A DNA stretch of 64,000 nucleotides from Schlesneria paludicola DSM 18645 (GTDB lineage: Bacteria > Planctomycetota > Planctomycetia > Planctomycetales > Planctomycetaceae), in the NCBI RefSeq assembly GCF_000255655.1, contig NZ_JH636434.1, positions 878,661 through 942,660 of the forward strand, read 5' to 3'. The position numbers and the translations under genes were made by a program. Positions 46,284 through 54,690 of the stretch are shown here, in pieces; positions within the stretch are counted from its first letter, which is position 1; every line of letters starts with the position of its first letter. The notes under the pieces were generated by a model that saw only the letters and a list, made by a program, of their open reading frames with translations, did no database searches and was not told the DNA's origin.

Positions 46284-46492
46284 GACGATATTCCTGTAAA
46301 GGGTGGGCGTGATGTTGTGTTCAACCGCGTTCACAACCCGCTTTGATTGTCAAACCGAGCAATTCCAAATCCATCGAATCGATCAACGACAGGCGGAGTG
46401 GCGTCGATTTCGACTGCATCCCCCGCCCGCCGCCGCGTCGCATTCGGTGCGCAGAACAGGCCTTGCAACGCGGCCTGCAACCGAATTCCTGT

Positions 46493-48595
46493 TCAGCGTC
46501 GAGAAATAAACTCGCTGGAGTTCACGAGGCTCCACATGATGTCTTCAAACGACTCTGGTCGGTTTTTGACGTCATCGATGTATGCCAGGCTGATCTCCAC
46601 TTCTCGTGTAGAAGGCTCACGCGCCAGGACGATCAGGTACAGTTCGCGGATCGCTTCACGATTGTCTTTGTGTTGAGCCAGGATCTTGTTAAGTCGCGTT
46701 TCCCCTTTGGCGGCCATGCCGGCTCGGAACGTCCTGGAGTTCATCATCATCAGCGATTGAGGGATGTTTCCGCTGATTTCATCCTTTGGGACCGAGGGAT
46801 CAATTCCAAACAGGCTATCGAACTGGAACCGCGGGCTTTGCAGGAACGGGCGTCGTTTCTCTTCCTTCTTGGATTTTCCCTTGCCGACCCGCCCAGCCAT
46901 CCCGTCATCATCAACATCAAAGACTTGAGCCAGCGAACTGAAGATGATATCCGAGCGAAGCGGGACGGGGGTTGCGGCGACAAATGGCAGATCGGATTCC
47001 GACGCGGGCCGAGTCTGAATCTTTCGCTGATACGCTTCGGTGTTCGCGACGGTTCGGACCAACCACTTGGGATCGTAGCCACTTGCCACGAAATTCTTGC
47101 AGATCAACTCCATGGCATCGGGATATCGTGCCGTTCGAGTGGGGCCAAGATCATCGACAGGCATGTAGAAACCCTCACCCAGCATCTCGGCCCAGATCCG
47201 ATTCACGATGGCACGAGCAAACCAAGGGTTTTCGGATGACGTGAATGACTTCGCGACAGCGCTGCGGCGTTCTTCGTCAGTCTGTCCATGCGGCAGCGTC
47301 GCCCCATCGACGAAGAATTTCGGATCAACAAGATCACCGAGTGAATCCGGGTTCTTCAGATCCACCATGTAATGTTCGGCCGACCCGCGGCGCTTGTTCA
47401 TCGGAGCGGGAATCGCCTTGATTTCTTCGACCGTCAACATCCCGTCTTTATTCGTATCACCCATTTCAAACAGGCGATCGATCAATTTGGGGTTGAGTTT
47501 CGTTGCTCGCATCTCGTCATCGTTCACCATCGTCTTTGCCATGGCATTGTCGGCCTTTTTCGCAGCGGCCTTTTTTCTCGACGTCATCTTGTCGTCACCG
47601 GCCATCTTATCGTCGCTGGCCATCTTTGCCGATTTCGCGCCTTCCGACTTCTTGCCATTGATTCGCTTCGGACCACTGGCGAGTTCTTCTTTTGTGACTT
47701 TGTCGTCGCGATTTCGGTCAAAACTACGGACAAAGAGATCGGGATGCTCGTGCATGAATTCACCACGACGGCGTTCCGTATTGACCGAGATCACCTCGAA
47801 ATCAGGTTTTCCCTGCATCACACGGCGTTCCGTGATCCGTGGGAAATAGGCCGCAAGCTGGTGGAATTGTTCGCGTTTCCAGATATCCGAGGGGTGATCG
47901 TGGCAATTGGCACATTGCAACTGAATTCCCAAAAAGACGCGACAGGTTTCGGCTGCAACATCTTCGGTTGTGGCTCCCTGGGCGAAGATCAAGGCGGTTT
48001 CAGGATGTTCTTGCACGTTTCCCAGTGCGGTGAGCATCGAAGTGACCGTGGAATCCCACCCGACTCCCTGGTTCCATTGTTCCGCCATCCAGGTTGTGAA
48101 CTCTTCTTGATTCAAGCGGGATCGAGTTTCGGTGGCGCGAATATAGATCACATCACGCCAGTAGCGGCCCCAGTTGACTCCAAAATCCGGTGAGGCAATG
48201 AGCTGATCAATCAGTGCCCCGCGTTTATTTTCGTCCGTGCTTGCTCGAAAAGCGCGAACCTCGTCGGGGGTGGGCAGTTTGCCGGCAATATCAAGCGACA
48301 CGCGACGCAGGAAGTCCTCGTCATTACATCGCTCGGCCGGATGCAAACCGGCTTTTTCCAGTTCGGACAAGATTCGCTTGTCGACTTCGGACGCGACCAG
48401 TGGGGCCGCGACCAGGTCCTTTGAGGCGATTGCGGGGTGCCATTTCGGGGCAACGGGTTGCGTGGCGTCCGCCGCGGACGACGTGTCTAGTGGAGGGGTG
48501 CTGGGTGATGGGGCGTCACCCGCGATCACGGTCCAGCCCAGACCGAAAACCAGCGTTACCGCGAACGCAAATTGAAAAATGGGCCTACGCATCAT
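46493..48595 (-). CDS. DUF1549/DUF1553 protein with inserted EF-hand pair
   Basis: Translation most likely starts at 48595 (AAAGGAAA site) with a signal peptide (FAFAVTLVFGLGWTVIAGD). The 700-residue product has DUF1549 (FLRRVSLDIAGKLPTPDEVR; haem-type site in LQCANCHDHPSDIWKREQF) and DUF1553 (FARAIVNRIWAEMLGEGFYM; LAREPSTREVEISLAYI). Between them lie two EF-hand calcium loops: DRNRDDKVTKEE (near residue 295) and DTNKDGMLTVEE (near 385). They are separated by a Lys/Ala/Met-rich low-complexity stretch. The insertion is unusual next to the other three family members in this window. Calcium may regulate or stabilise the protein; that is inference. DUF1501 lies downstream. Confidence 0.92.
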   Translation of the reverse strand: MMRRPIFQFAFAVTLVFGLGWTVIAGDAPSPSTPPLDTSSAADATQPVAPKWHPAIASKDLVAAPLVASEVDKRILSELEKAGLHPAERCNDEDFLRRVSLDIAGKLPTPDEVRAFRASTDENKRGALIDQLIASPDFGVNWGRYWRDVIYIRATETRSRLNQEEFTTWMAEQWNQGVGWDSTVTSMLTALGNVQEHPETALIFAQGATTEDVAAETCRVFLGIQLQCANCHDHPSDIWKREQFHQLAAYFPRITERRVMQGKPDFEVISVNTERRRGEFMHEHPDLFVRSFDRNRDDKVTKEELASGPKRINGKKSEGAKSAKMASDDKMAGDDKMTSRKKAAAKKADNAMAKTMVNDDEMRATKLNPKLIDRLFEMGDTNKDGMLTVEEIKAIPAPMNKRRGSAEHYMVDLKNPDSLGDLVDPKFFVDGATLPHGQTDEERRSAVAKSFTSSENPWFARAIVNRIWAEMLGEGFYMPVDDLGPTRTARYPDAMELICKNFVASGYDPKWLVRTVANTEAYQRKIQTRPASESDLPFVAATPVPLRSDIIFSSLAQVFDVDDDGMAGRVGKGKSKKEEKRRPFLQSPRFQFDSLFGIDPSVPKDEISGNIPQSLMMMNSRTFRAGMAAKGETRLNKILAQHKDNREAIRELYLIVLAREPSTREVEISLAYIDDVKNRPESFEDIMWSLVNSSEFISRR

Positions 48596-48957
48596 TTTCC
48601 TTTCAGTCCGATTGCTGAAGAACAATTGGCGTCCCGTTCACGAGCGATGGAACGGCGTTTCTTCAGGAGAAATGTACCTCATTCGCAATCCGCGAATCGA
48701 AAGCCAATAGTTCTTTAAACTCGAAATCCGTCGCGAGGTTTCGCAAAAAAAAGCGGCAAAACGACGTGGAGCCTTTTTTCAGAAAGAATTCAGGTGGCTT
48801 TGATCAAACCCCTCATATTTGAATGATTTCGGAAACGGATGACGTTGTGGCCACTCTTGCCGGAATTCCGTGATTTTATTGCCTCACTTGACTCGCCCAC
48901 CCGATTCCGTGAAGTTCCCCGTTCGGAATTTCTTTCCTTCGATGCGGGAGCGTGGCT
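48596..48957. promoter_or_regulatory. Divergent region, DUF1549/EF-hand gene and HAD gene
   Basis: A 362-bp divergent gap that must contain both promoters. A run of eight A residues and T-rich stretches lie near 48735-48795. No hexamer pair stands out and no gene was found. GGGAG (48946-48950) is the ribosome-binding site for the GTG at 48958. Confidence 0.35.
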
Positions 48958-49791
48958 GTGGCGGTTTCTTCTTCACCGGATCTGCGAAACGTTCGTGGCG
49001 TCCTGTTCGATATGGACGGAGTGATCTATGTCGGCACTCAGTTACTTCCCGGTGTACAGGAGATGTTCGACTACCTGGAAAAAACCGGCCGAAGGTGGCT
49101 TTGCGTCACGAACAATGCCAGTCGCACGCCTGCTCAGTTCGTCGAAAAGCTGACTGGCATGAACGTTCGTGCCCGCCCGGAACAGATCCTCGGTAGTGCC
49201 GAAGCGTCTGCCGCGTGGCTGGCTGATCAAATCCATCACCACGGATGGCCCAAAGGGAAAGTGATCATCGTGGGGCAGGACGGACTGCGTGCCGCTCTGA
49301 AGCAGCATCACTTTGAGTTGACGATGGAACCCGCTGAGGCGACGTATGCCATCGCCGGAATCAATTTTGAACTGACTTACGAGGAACTCGCGCGCACGGC
49401 ACTCGCGATCCGAAACGGAGCTCGGTTTATCGGAACGAACTCTGATCCAAGTTATCCCAGCGAACGGGGACTGCTGCCGGGGGCAGGAAGTATCTTGGCC
49501 TTGTTGGAAGCGGCAACGGGAGTGAAACCCATCGTCATCGGGAAGCCGAATCGAGGAATGTACGATCAGGCGATCCGGCGAATTGGTGCGTCACCTCATG
49601 AAGTCATGATGGTTGGCGATCGATACGACACGGATATTTCGGGGGCTCAAACAGTCGGTCTGGTGACGACAGGCGTACTGACCGGCGTGAGCTCGCGTCA
49701 TGACTTTGAATCTGCGACTCAGCCGCCAGATTTGATTGCCGCCGATCTGATCGAACTACGTCGTCGATTCGAAGAGCAGGATGCCGCCTGA
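48958..49791 (+). CDS. HAD-IIA family hydrolase (NagD-like)
   Basis: I prefer the GTG at 48958, with GGGAG 7 bases upstream, over the GTG two codons earlier; the product is 277 residues. HAD motifs are all present: motif I FDMDGVIYVGT, motif II WLCVTNNASRTP, the lysine in VIGKPNRGMYDQA, and motif IV MMVGDRYDTDISGAQTVGL. The class IIA cap lies between motifs II and III. Family members dephosphorylate small metabolites such as nucleotides, 2-phosphoglycolate or 4-nitrophenyl phosphate. The physiological substrate cannot be predicted. It stands alone between two minus-strand genes. Confidence 0.92.
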   Translation: MAVSSSPDLRNVRGVLFDMDGVIYVGTQLLPGVQEMFDYLEKTGRRWLCVTNNASRTPAQFVEKLTGMNVRARPEQILGSAEASAAWLADQIHHHGWPKGKVIIVGQDGLRAALKQHHFELTMEPAEATYAIAGINFELTYEELARTALAIRNGARFIGTNSDPSYPSERGLLPGAGSILALLEAATGVKPIVIGKPNRGMYDQAIRRIGASPHEVMMVGDRYDTDISGAQTVGLVTTGVLTGVSSRHDFESATQPPDLIAADLIELRRRFEEQDAA

Positions 49792-50065
49792 TCGCCAGTT
49801 AAAAAGTAGGGTAGGCAACTTGCTTGCCAATGTGCGATGGCGTTTCCTGAACCGATACGGAGCCAGTCCCTGTGATTTCATTCAACAGACTGCTGACGGG
49901 GTTCAATGGATCTTTCGTGGCCGTGACGTGAAATCGCGGCACGGCCACATGGGCCTGACCGGCGCGCACGTCAAATCCGTGGGCGCATTGGCTCGCTTCT
50001 CGTCGTATCAATTCCGGATGAAACGCCCGTTCGTTCGACGACGATCTGACGTTTGAATGCCCCGG

Positions 50066-51793
50066 TCAGGCAATGGGCCAATCCGCAGTGACAACCTGAG
50101 CCATCATCGATTCTTGCGGCCGGCAGACACGATTGCGTCCTGACGCCTTCGCTCGATACAGGCACTTGTCCGCGACTGCGATCAGCGACTCGACCGAATC
50201 GGCATGAAGTGGGCAGACCGCCACGCCAAGGCTCATTGTGATGCGGAACATTTCTTTCTGAATGCGAATCGTTTTCGAGGCGATCGCTGTTCGAATCCCC
50301 TCGGCGATTCGCATGGCACCGGCGAGTCCCACATTTGGCAGCAGGATTGCGAATTCTTCGCCCCCATATCGGGCCACAACACTGGTTTCGCCGGCGCGCA
50401 GCTGTGAGACTTGTTCACCCATCAATCGAGCGGTTTCGCGCAGTACTTTATCACCGGCCTGGTGCCCAAACCGATCGTTAATCGATTTGAAGTGATCCAA
50501 GTCGGCGAGGATTAACGAACAGGCGTTTGATTCGTCGTGCTGAATCCGTTCGACTTCGGCCTCGAGATACGCATCAAACGATCTGCGATTGACGAGATCG
50601 GTCAGGTGGTCATGACGCGCTTGTCGACGGATGGCGGCTTCGTCAAAAACACGGCGCAACGTATGAGCAAGTGTATTTGCCCCGAAGTCGATCAGCCTTC
50701 GACGAGATTCGAGCGAATATCCGGGCGTCTTGCTGGTCAGGCAAAGGGCACCCAGGACACGTCCATTGACCTGAATGGGCGCTGACGCCGCAGACGTGAT
50801 TGGTGACTCGCGTTGCAGACTTTTGAGCCAGTCGCGGTCTTGCAGGCTGCCCAACTGCGATTCAATCGCAACGTGTGCGAGCGCCTGCTCGTGCCGCGTC
50901 CAGGCCGCCGCCACACTCGGCGGCAGCGGATCGCCGCACTGGACGATTGGCTGCAATCGCTCGCCGGCGCGACGTGCAATGAAGTAGATGGCGACTCGAT
51001 CGGCCCCCGTCATCTCGCCCAGCCGAGTGGCAAATTGCGAAAACGCCTCGACCGGCTCGTCGACGCGTGAGTCGATGATTTCCCGGATCTCCAGCATCTC
51101 GCGTGTGGAACGCAGTTCTGCCAACTGGTGTTCTGCGGCCAGCTTCTGATGCCACCGATCCGCTAGCTGTCCCGCAATCATTCGCATGAATGTCAGCGGG
51201 TCTGCAAGGGATAGTTCCGCAGGCCAGCAACTCGATGTCACGAGAACTCCAAGAATCTTTCCCCCTTGATTGATTCCGGTCAAAACCAACTGATCCGTCT
51301 TCCCCCGGTCTGCTTCGCTGAGCAGTTCAAAGAGGGTTTCGGGATCAACGGTCCGCGGAATCACGAGGGGATTCTCTACCCGAAGACGGTTGATGTATTC
51401 CAGAGGAATCGTCAATTGCCCCGTCGTTTGTTTGGAGAGGCCAGAGGCGATCGTGGGATATCCGTCGTCGGAATTGGTTCCCACGAAGCAAGCAAACCCC
51501 GATAGGCTTGGCGGACGGACTCGCTGGACAAGGGCCGCGAGTGCGGTCGTTAGATCGGCCGGTCCGAAAAATTCGCCGAGAATCTGGTCCTGGAGATCAT
51601 CGAGTTTGTGTTCGTGCTTCAGGCGGAGAATTTCTGCTTCCAGATCCGCGATCGCTGCTGCGGGCGATGACGTGCAATGGCTCATCCGTTGACGTGCGAG
51701 AAAGACTCCTCCCAGGAATCCAAAGGCTCCAGTCAACACGACACCGCTAATCATCGGGGCAATCGAATTGAATGCGAGTGTCAATTCCGTCAT
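50066..51793 (-). CDS. Membrane-anchored GAF-GGDEF diguanylate cyclase
   Basis: A 575-residue signalling protein. Residues about 8-30 are a membrane helix (IAPMISGVVLTGAFGFLGGVFLA). A coiled stretch and a GAF-like region follow (GFACFVGTNSDDGYPTIASG), then a second GAF-like domain (ADRVAIYFIARRAGERLQPI). The C-terminal GGDEF domain has DHLTDLVNRRSFDAYL, DLDHFKSINDRFGHQAGDKV and the active-site GGEEF in YGGEEFAILL near residue 474. It should make cyclic di-GMP from two GTP. There is an RxxD-type site (RIQH-like region is not convincing), so product inhibition is uncertain. Nothing nearby reveals the receptor pathway. Confidence 0.92.
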   Translation of the reverse strand: MTELTLAFNSIAPMISGVVLTGAFGFLGGVFLARQRMSHCTSSPAAAIADLEAEILRLKHEHKLDDLQDQILGEFFGPADLTTALAALVQRVRPPSLSGFACFVGTNSDDGYPTIASGLSKQTTGQLTIPLEYINRLRVENPLVIPRTVDPETLFELLSEADRGKTDQLVLTGINQGGKILGVLVTSSCWPAELSLADPLTFMRMIAGQLADRWHQKLAAEHQLAELRSTREMLEIREIIDSRVDEPVEAFSQFATRLGEMTGADRVAIYFIARRAGERLQPIVQCGDPLPPSVAAAWTRHEQALAHVAIESQLGSLQDRDWLKSLQRESPITSAASAPIQVNGRVLGALCLTSKTPGYSLESRRRLIDFGANTLAHTLRRVFDEAAIRRQARHDHLTDLVNRRSFDAYLEAEVERIQHDESNACSLILADLDHFKSINDRFGHQAGDKVLRETARLMGEQVSQLRAGETSVVARYGGEEFAILLPNVGLAGAMRIAEGIRTAIASKTIRIQKEMFRITMSLGVAVCPLHADSVESLIAVADKCLYRAKASGRNRVCRPQESMMAQVVTADWPIA

Positions 51794-52457
51794 GGTTCGC
51801 TACCAAAAGAGGCCGAACGAAAGCGATGGCACAGATAGTCTACGCGCGCCTTACCATCACTTTGCAACGGGAATTGCTGACACATTTCAGGGGCACCGCA
51901 AATGGAATTCGGATCGCACAATCCTGACGAATTACCGTTTACGCACGATTGGATCGAACTGTTGAGAAAAAGCATCATCTATCAAGCGGAAAAAGCGGGC
52001 AGGTCGGTCCGTTCTGGGCGAACATCACGATGTCTAGCTGAGAGAACTGGCATGAACTCATACTTGGGCGCTGGACAATCCGTTTCGAAGCAACACAGGA
52101 ATTCCAGCAATCTCGTTAAAGTCGTCGATCCCTCAGGTGTTTTCTTACAAACCTGCAATCAACAACGGCGAACAGCGACCAAACCCAACTCGGTGTGATC
52201 AAGCCGCCCGTCGCATCAAACGCAGGAACTGAGCCCCTCTGGCTCAATTTAACCTGGCCGAACCACGTCCGCGTACGAACGGCGTTCCGTTTGTGAATCG
52301 GTCTCGGTTGAACAATCAGGGACATTGCGCAACGTCCCCAATCCACCGATGAACGTCGAGATCGATCGATGTTATCACAAACACGGTTGCGGGGCGACGC
52401 ATGAGAATGACATCATTCGTGTGTCAACGTCTCTTCGTCGGCCCGCAATTTGGCGAA
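51794..52457. other. Longest gene-poor gap in the window
   Basis: 664 bp between two minus-strand genes. Open frames of 76-98 codons on both strands have no recognisable features. A 6-bp hairpin (TGAGCC/GGCTCA, 52230-52246) is present. No tRNA, repeat array or mobile element ends were found. Its promoter-side part serves the GGDEF gene. Confidence 0.35.
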
Positions 52458-53864
52458 TTATAGCGTATACAGGAAGGCGACAAGGTCCGATTTTTCATCC
52501 GGGCTCAATTTGAGTTCGAAAACCAAGTTGAAGAACTCAACGGTGTCCTCAAGAGTCAACAGACGACCGTCATGCAGGTACGGAGGCGAATCTTTGATTC
52601 CTCGCAGCGGGAACGTCTTGATGGGCCCGTCGGCCGATGCTCGCATGCCGTTAATCGTGCGAGGCTTGTAGAAGCGTTCAACCTGCAGGTTGTGCATCAG
52701 ATTGTCGGTGTAATAGGGTGCGGGATGGCAGACCGAACATTGCGCCTTCCCAAAGAACAGTGCCTGCCCACGTAGCTCAGACTCGGTTGCTTCACTGACC
52801 TTCAGCTTCCCAAAAAGATCGAGCTTCGGCGCTGGAGGAAAGTCGAGCAATTCTTCGAATTCAGCCATGAAGTGAACCTGGCTGCCGCGTTCGAGCACAT
52901 TGACACCTTTTTTTGTCGCAAGGATCGGGTCACCATCGAAGTAGGCGGCGCGTTGTTCGAATTCCGTAAAGTCTTCGACCGTTTTCAATGCACGCTGCGA
53001 ACCGAAAAGTCGTTGGATGTTGAGTCCGCGAAGCGTGGGGGTATCAAGGCGGTGGCGAAATTCCTGTGGACGAATATCACCGACAAGGTGCGTCGCCGCG
53101 TTGGTATGTCCATTTGCGTGGCAATCAAAACAACTGACTCCGCGACTTGGTAAAATGGACCGTCGGTCCTCGGTCTGATTGAACTGCTGTTGCATGAAGG
53201 GTGTGACCAGCAGCCTCACGCCCTCGAGTTGTTTCGGATTCAGGATCTCGGCAAACAGCTCATGAAAGTTTTCGATCGTGACCAGCTTTCCTTGCGAAAC
53301 GTCACCCAGATCGGGTCTGGTCGTCAGATAGATTGCTGGTGGAAATTCAGGCACGAGATGATCGGGCAGGTCATAGTCCAGGTCGAATCGGGTGAGATCT
53401 CGCGCATCCAGTTGTTTGATGGCGTCGATATGAAACTTGGGGAAGAGCATCCCCCCCTCGGGATGATTGGGATGTGGCAAGGGATAGAATCCGGCTGGAA
53501 AGAGATCTTTCTCACGAATCTCTTTGGGGGAGAGAGCGGCAAGTTTCTGCCACGTCATGCTCTCGGGAAGTTTTGCGCGGACGCCCCCCTGCACGGGCTT
53601 TTTTCTTGTCATGACAAGCCCCGTGACGGGGCGGTCGCTCAGGTCGTACCGTGATTTCAGCAGCTCGGCATGTTTGCGATCGAGTTCTGGCTTTGCGGCT
53701 TGCATCTTCGCCAGAACGTCAGCGATGTCTTTCGGAATTTTCGAAACTGTGGTGCTCTTAGACGAAGCGGCCGACGTGTCCTGGGCCTGCACGGCCTGGT
53801 GACCGAGCAAAAGTCCGAGAATCGATCCCAGGGTGAAGCATTGCCGAATCACAGTGCGTCTCAT
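52458..53864 (-). CDS. Di-haem cytochrome c peroxidase-like exported protein
   Basis: A 468-residue protein with a signal peptide (CFTLGSILGLLLGHQAVQAQ). It has two haem c sites: CFDCH in GVSCFDCHANGHTN (near residue 245) and CSVCH in KAQCSVCHPAPYYTDN (near residue 375). The C-terminal block FKTFPLRGIKDSPPYLHDGRLLTLEDTVEFF-like sequence (in short pieces: PLRGIKDSPPYLHDGR and TLEDTVEFFN) is diagnostic of the cytochrome c peroxidase/MauG superfamily. The spacing of the two sites is wider than in classical peroxidases. It may reduce peroxide or perform an oxidation using c-type electron donors in the periplasm. GGAG precedes the ATG. Confidence 0.9.
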   Translation of the reverse strand: MRRTVIRQCFTLGSILGLLLGHQAVQAQDTSAASSKSTTVSKIPKDIADVLAKMQAAKPELDRKHAELLKSRYDLSDRPVTGLVMTRKKPVQGGVRAKLPESMTWQKLAALSPKEIREKDLFPAGFYPLPHPNHPEGGMLFPKFHIDAIKQLDARDLTRFDLDYDLPDHLVPEFPPAIYLTTRPDLGDVSQGKLVTIENFHELFAEILNPKQLEGVRLLVTPFMQQQFNQTEDRRSILPSRGVSCFDCHANGHTNAATHLVGDIRPQEFRHRLDTPTLRGLNIQRLFGSQRALKTVEDFTEFEQRAAYFDGDPILATKKGVNVLERGSQVHFMAEFEELLDFPPAPKLDLFGKLKVSEATESELRGQALFFGKAQCSVCHPAPYYTDNLMHNLQVERFYKPRTINGMRASADGPIKTFPLRGIKDSPPYLHDGRLLTLEDTVEFFNLVFELKLSPDEKSDLVAFLYTL

Positions 53865-54202
53865 TTGCGGTACTCCGTACGGTAGAGGGATAAGCAGCCG
53901 ATTGGCCTCAAAGCTCGATGTTGTGCGCCATCCACGCCTCTCGCTCGGTCCCTGTTCGCGAACTTTGATTTTCCTGCGAGGATGAATTCTCGTGCGCTCA
54001 GTCTTCTCGCATTCCGTGTACCAATGTCACGATTTGCTGAGTATTTCACAGTCAGACATCGCTCCGGCAATTCAAGGTGGAGGACTGCGTTCCAACATGG
54101 TCAATATTTGGCCCGATTGTGTTCAATTTGGCAAGATGTGACTCAGCTCAAACGATCACGAGTGGCACATGACGACAAGTGTCACATTGAGGAATTAAAG
54201 CC
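53865..54202. promoter_or_regulatory. Divergent region, peroxidase-like gene and deaminase-like gene
   Basis: A 338-bp divergent gap containing both promoters. An imperfect hairpin (GTGGCAC/GTGTCAC, near 54161-54184) lies just upstream of the deaminase ribosome-binding site (GAGGA). No gene was found. Confidence 0.35.
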
Positions 54203-54589
54203 ATGGCGTACGACAGAAACCTGTTGATTCAAAAAGCAAGTGCGATTGCTGGCGACTTGGATCTGAAAAACGGATTCGTTGCGGCTGAGGTCGGTGCTGC
54301 AATTCAGACCGTGGACGGAAGCCTATTTATAGGGGTTTCGATCGACATTTCCTGCGGATTGGGATTCTGTGCCGAGGTCGCGGCGATTGCCCAAATGCTT
54401 GCCCATCGGGAAACCCAAATTGAAGCGATCGTTGCCGTGACGCAATCCTCGATTATTCCACCATGTGGACGATGTCGCGAAACAATCGCGCAAGTCGACG
54501 TACGGAACCTCGACTGCCGAGTAATACTGGGGGAGGACCGGGATGTCCCGCTTCGCGAGCTATTGCCCTTGTTTTGGCTGACGGAATAG
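54203..54589 (+). CDS. Cytidine deaminase-like zinc enzyme
   Basis: A compact 128-residue protein. It has the zinc deaminase core: C56-A-E58 in GLGFCAEVAAIAQML (zinc Cys and catalytic Glu) and P-C88-G-R-C91 in IIPPCGRCRETIAQ (two more zinc Cys). This three-Cys pattern is that of the tetrameric cytidine deaminase group, which converts cytidine or deoxycytidine to uridine. The region before the active site (GFVAAEVGAAIQTVDG, then GVSIDI) fits the substrate strand, but the usual NxP-x-S motif is degenerate, so a related blasticidin-S-deaminase-type or other nucleoside-like substrate is possible. The start has GAGGA upstream. It stands alone. Confidence 0.85.
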   Translation: MAYDRNLLIQKASAIAGDLDLKNGFVAAEVGAAIQTVDGSLFIGVSIDISCGLGFCAEVAAIAQMLAHRETQIEAIVAVTQSSIIPPCGRCRETIAQVDVRNLDCRVILGEDRDVPLRELLPLFWLTE

Positions 54590-54690
54590 GCAGAGCTTTC
54601 GAATTCAACATCGCGGCGCAACCTTGATGCCGATTCTGCGACATCGCGTGTCAAAGCCACGTGGATCGGAGTGCATCGCCGTTTAGACTG

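Noticed and set aside
51902-52198. 98-codon open frame in the longest gap
   Set aside because: No ribosome-binding site, signal or recognisable domain, and unlikely amino acid composition.
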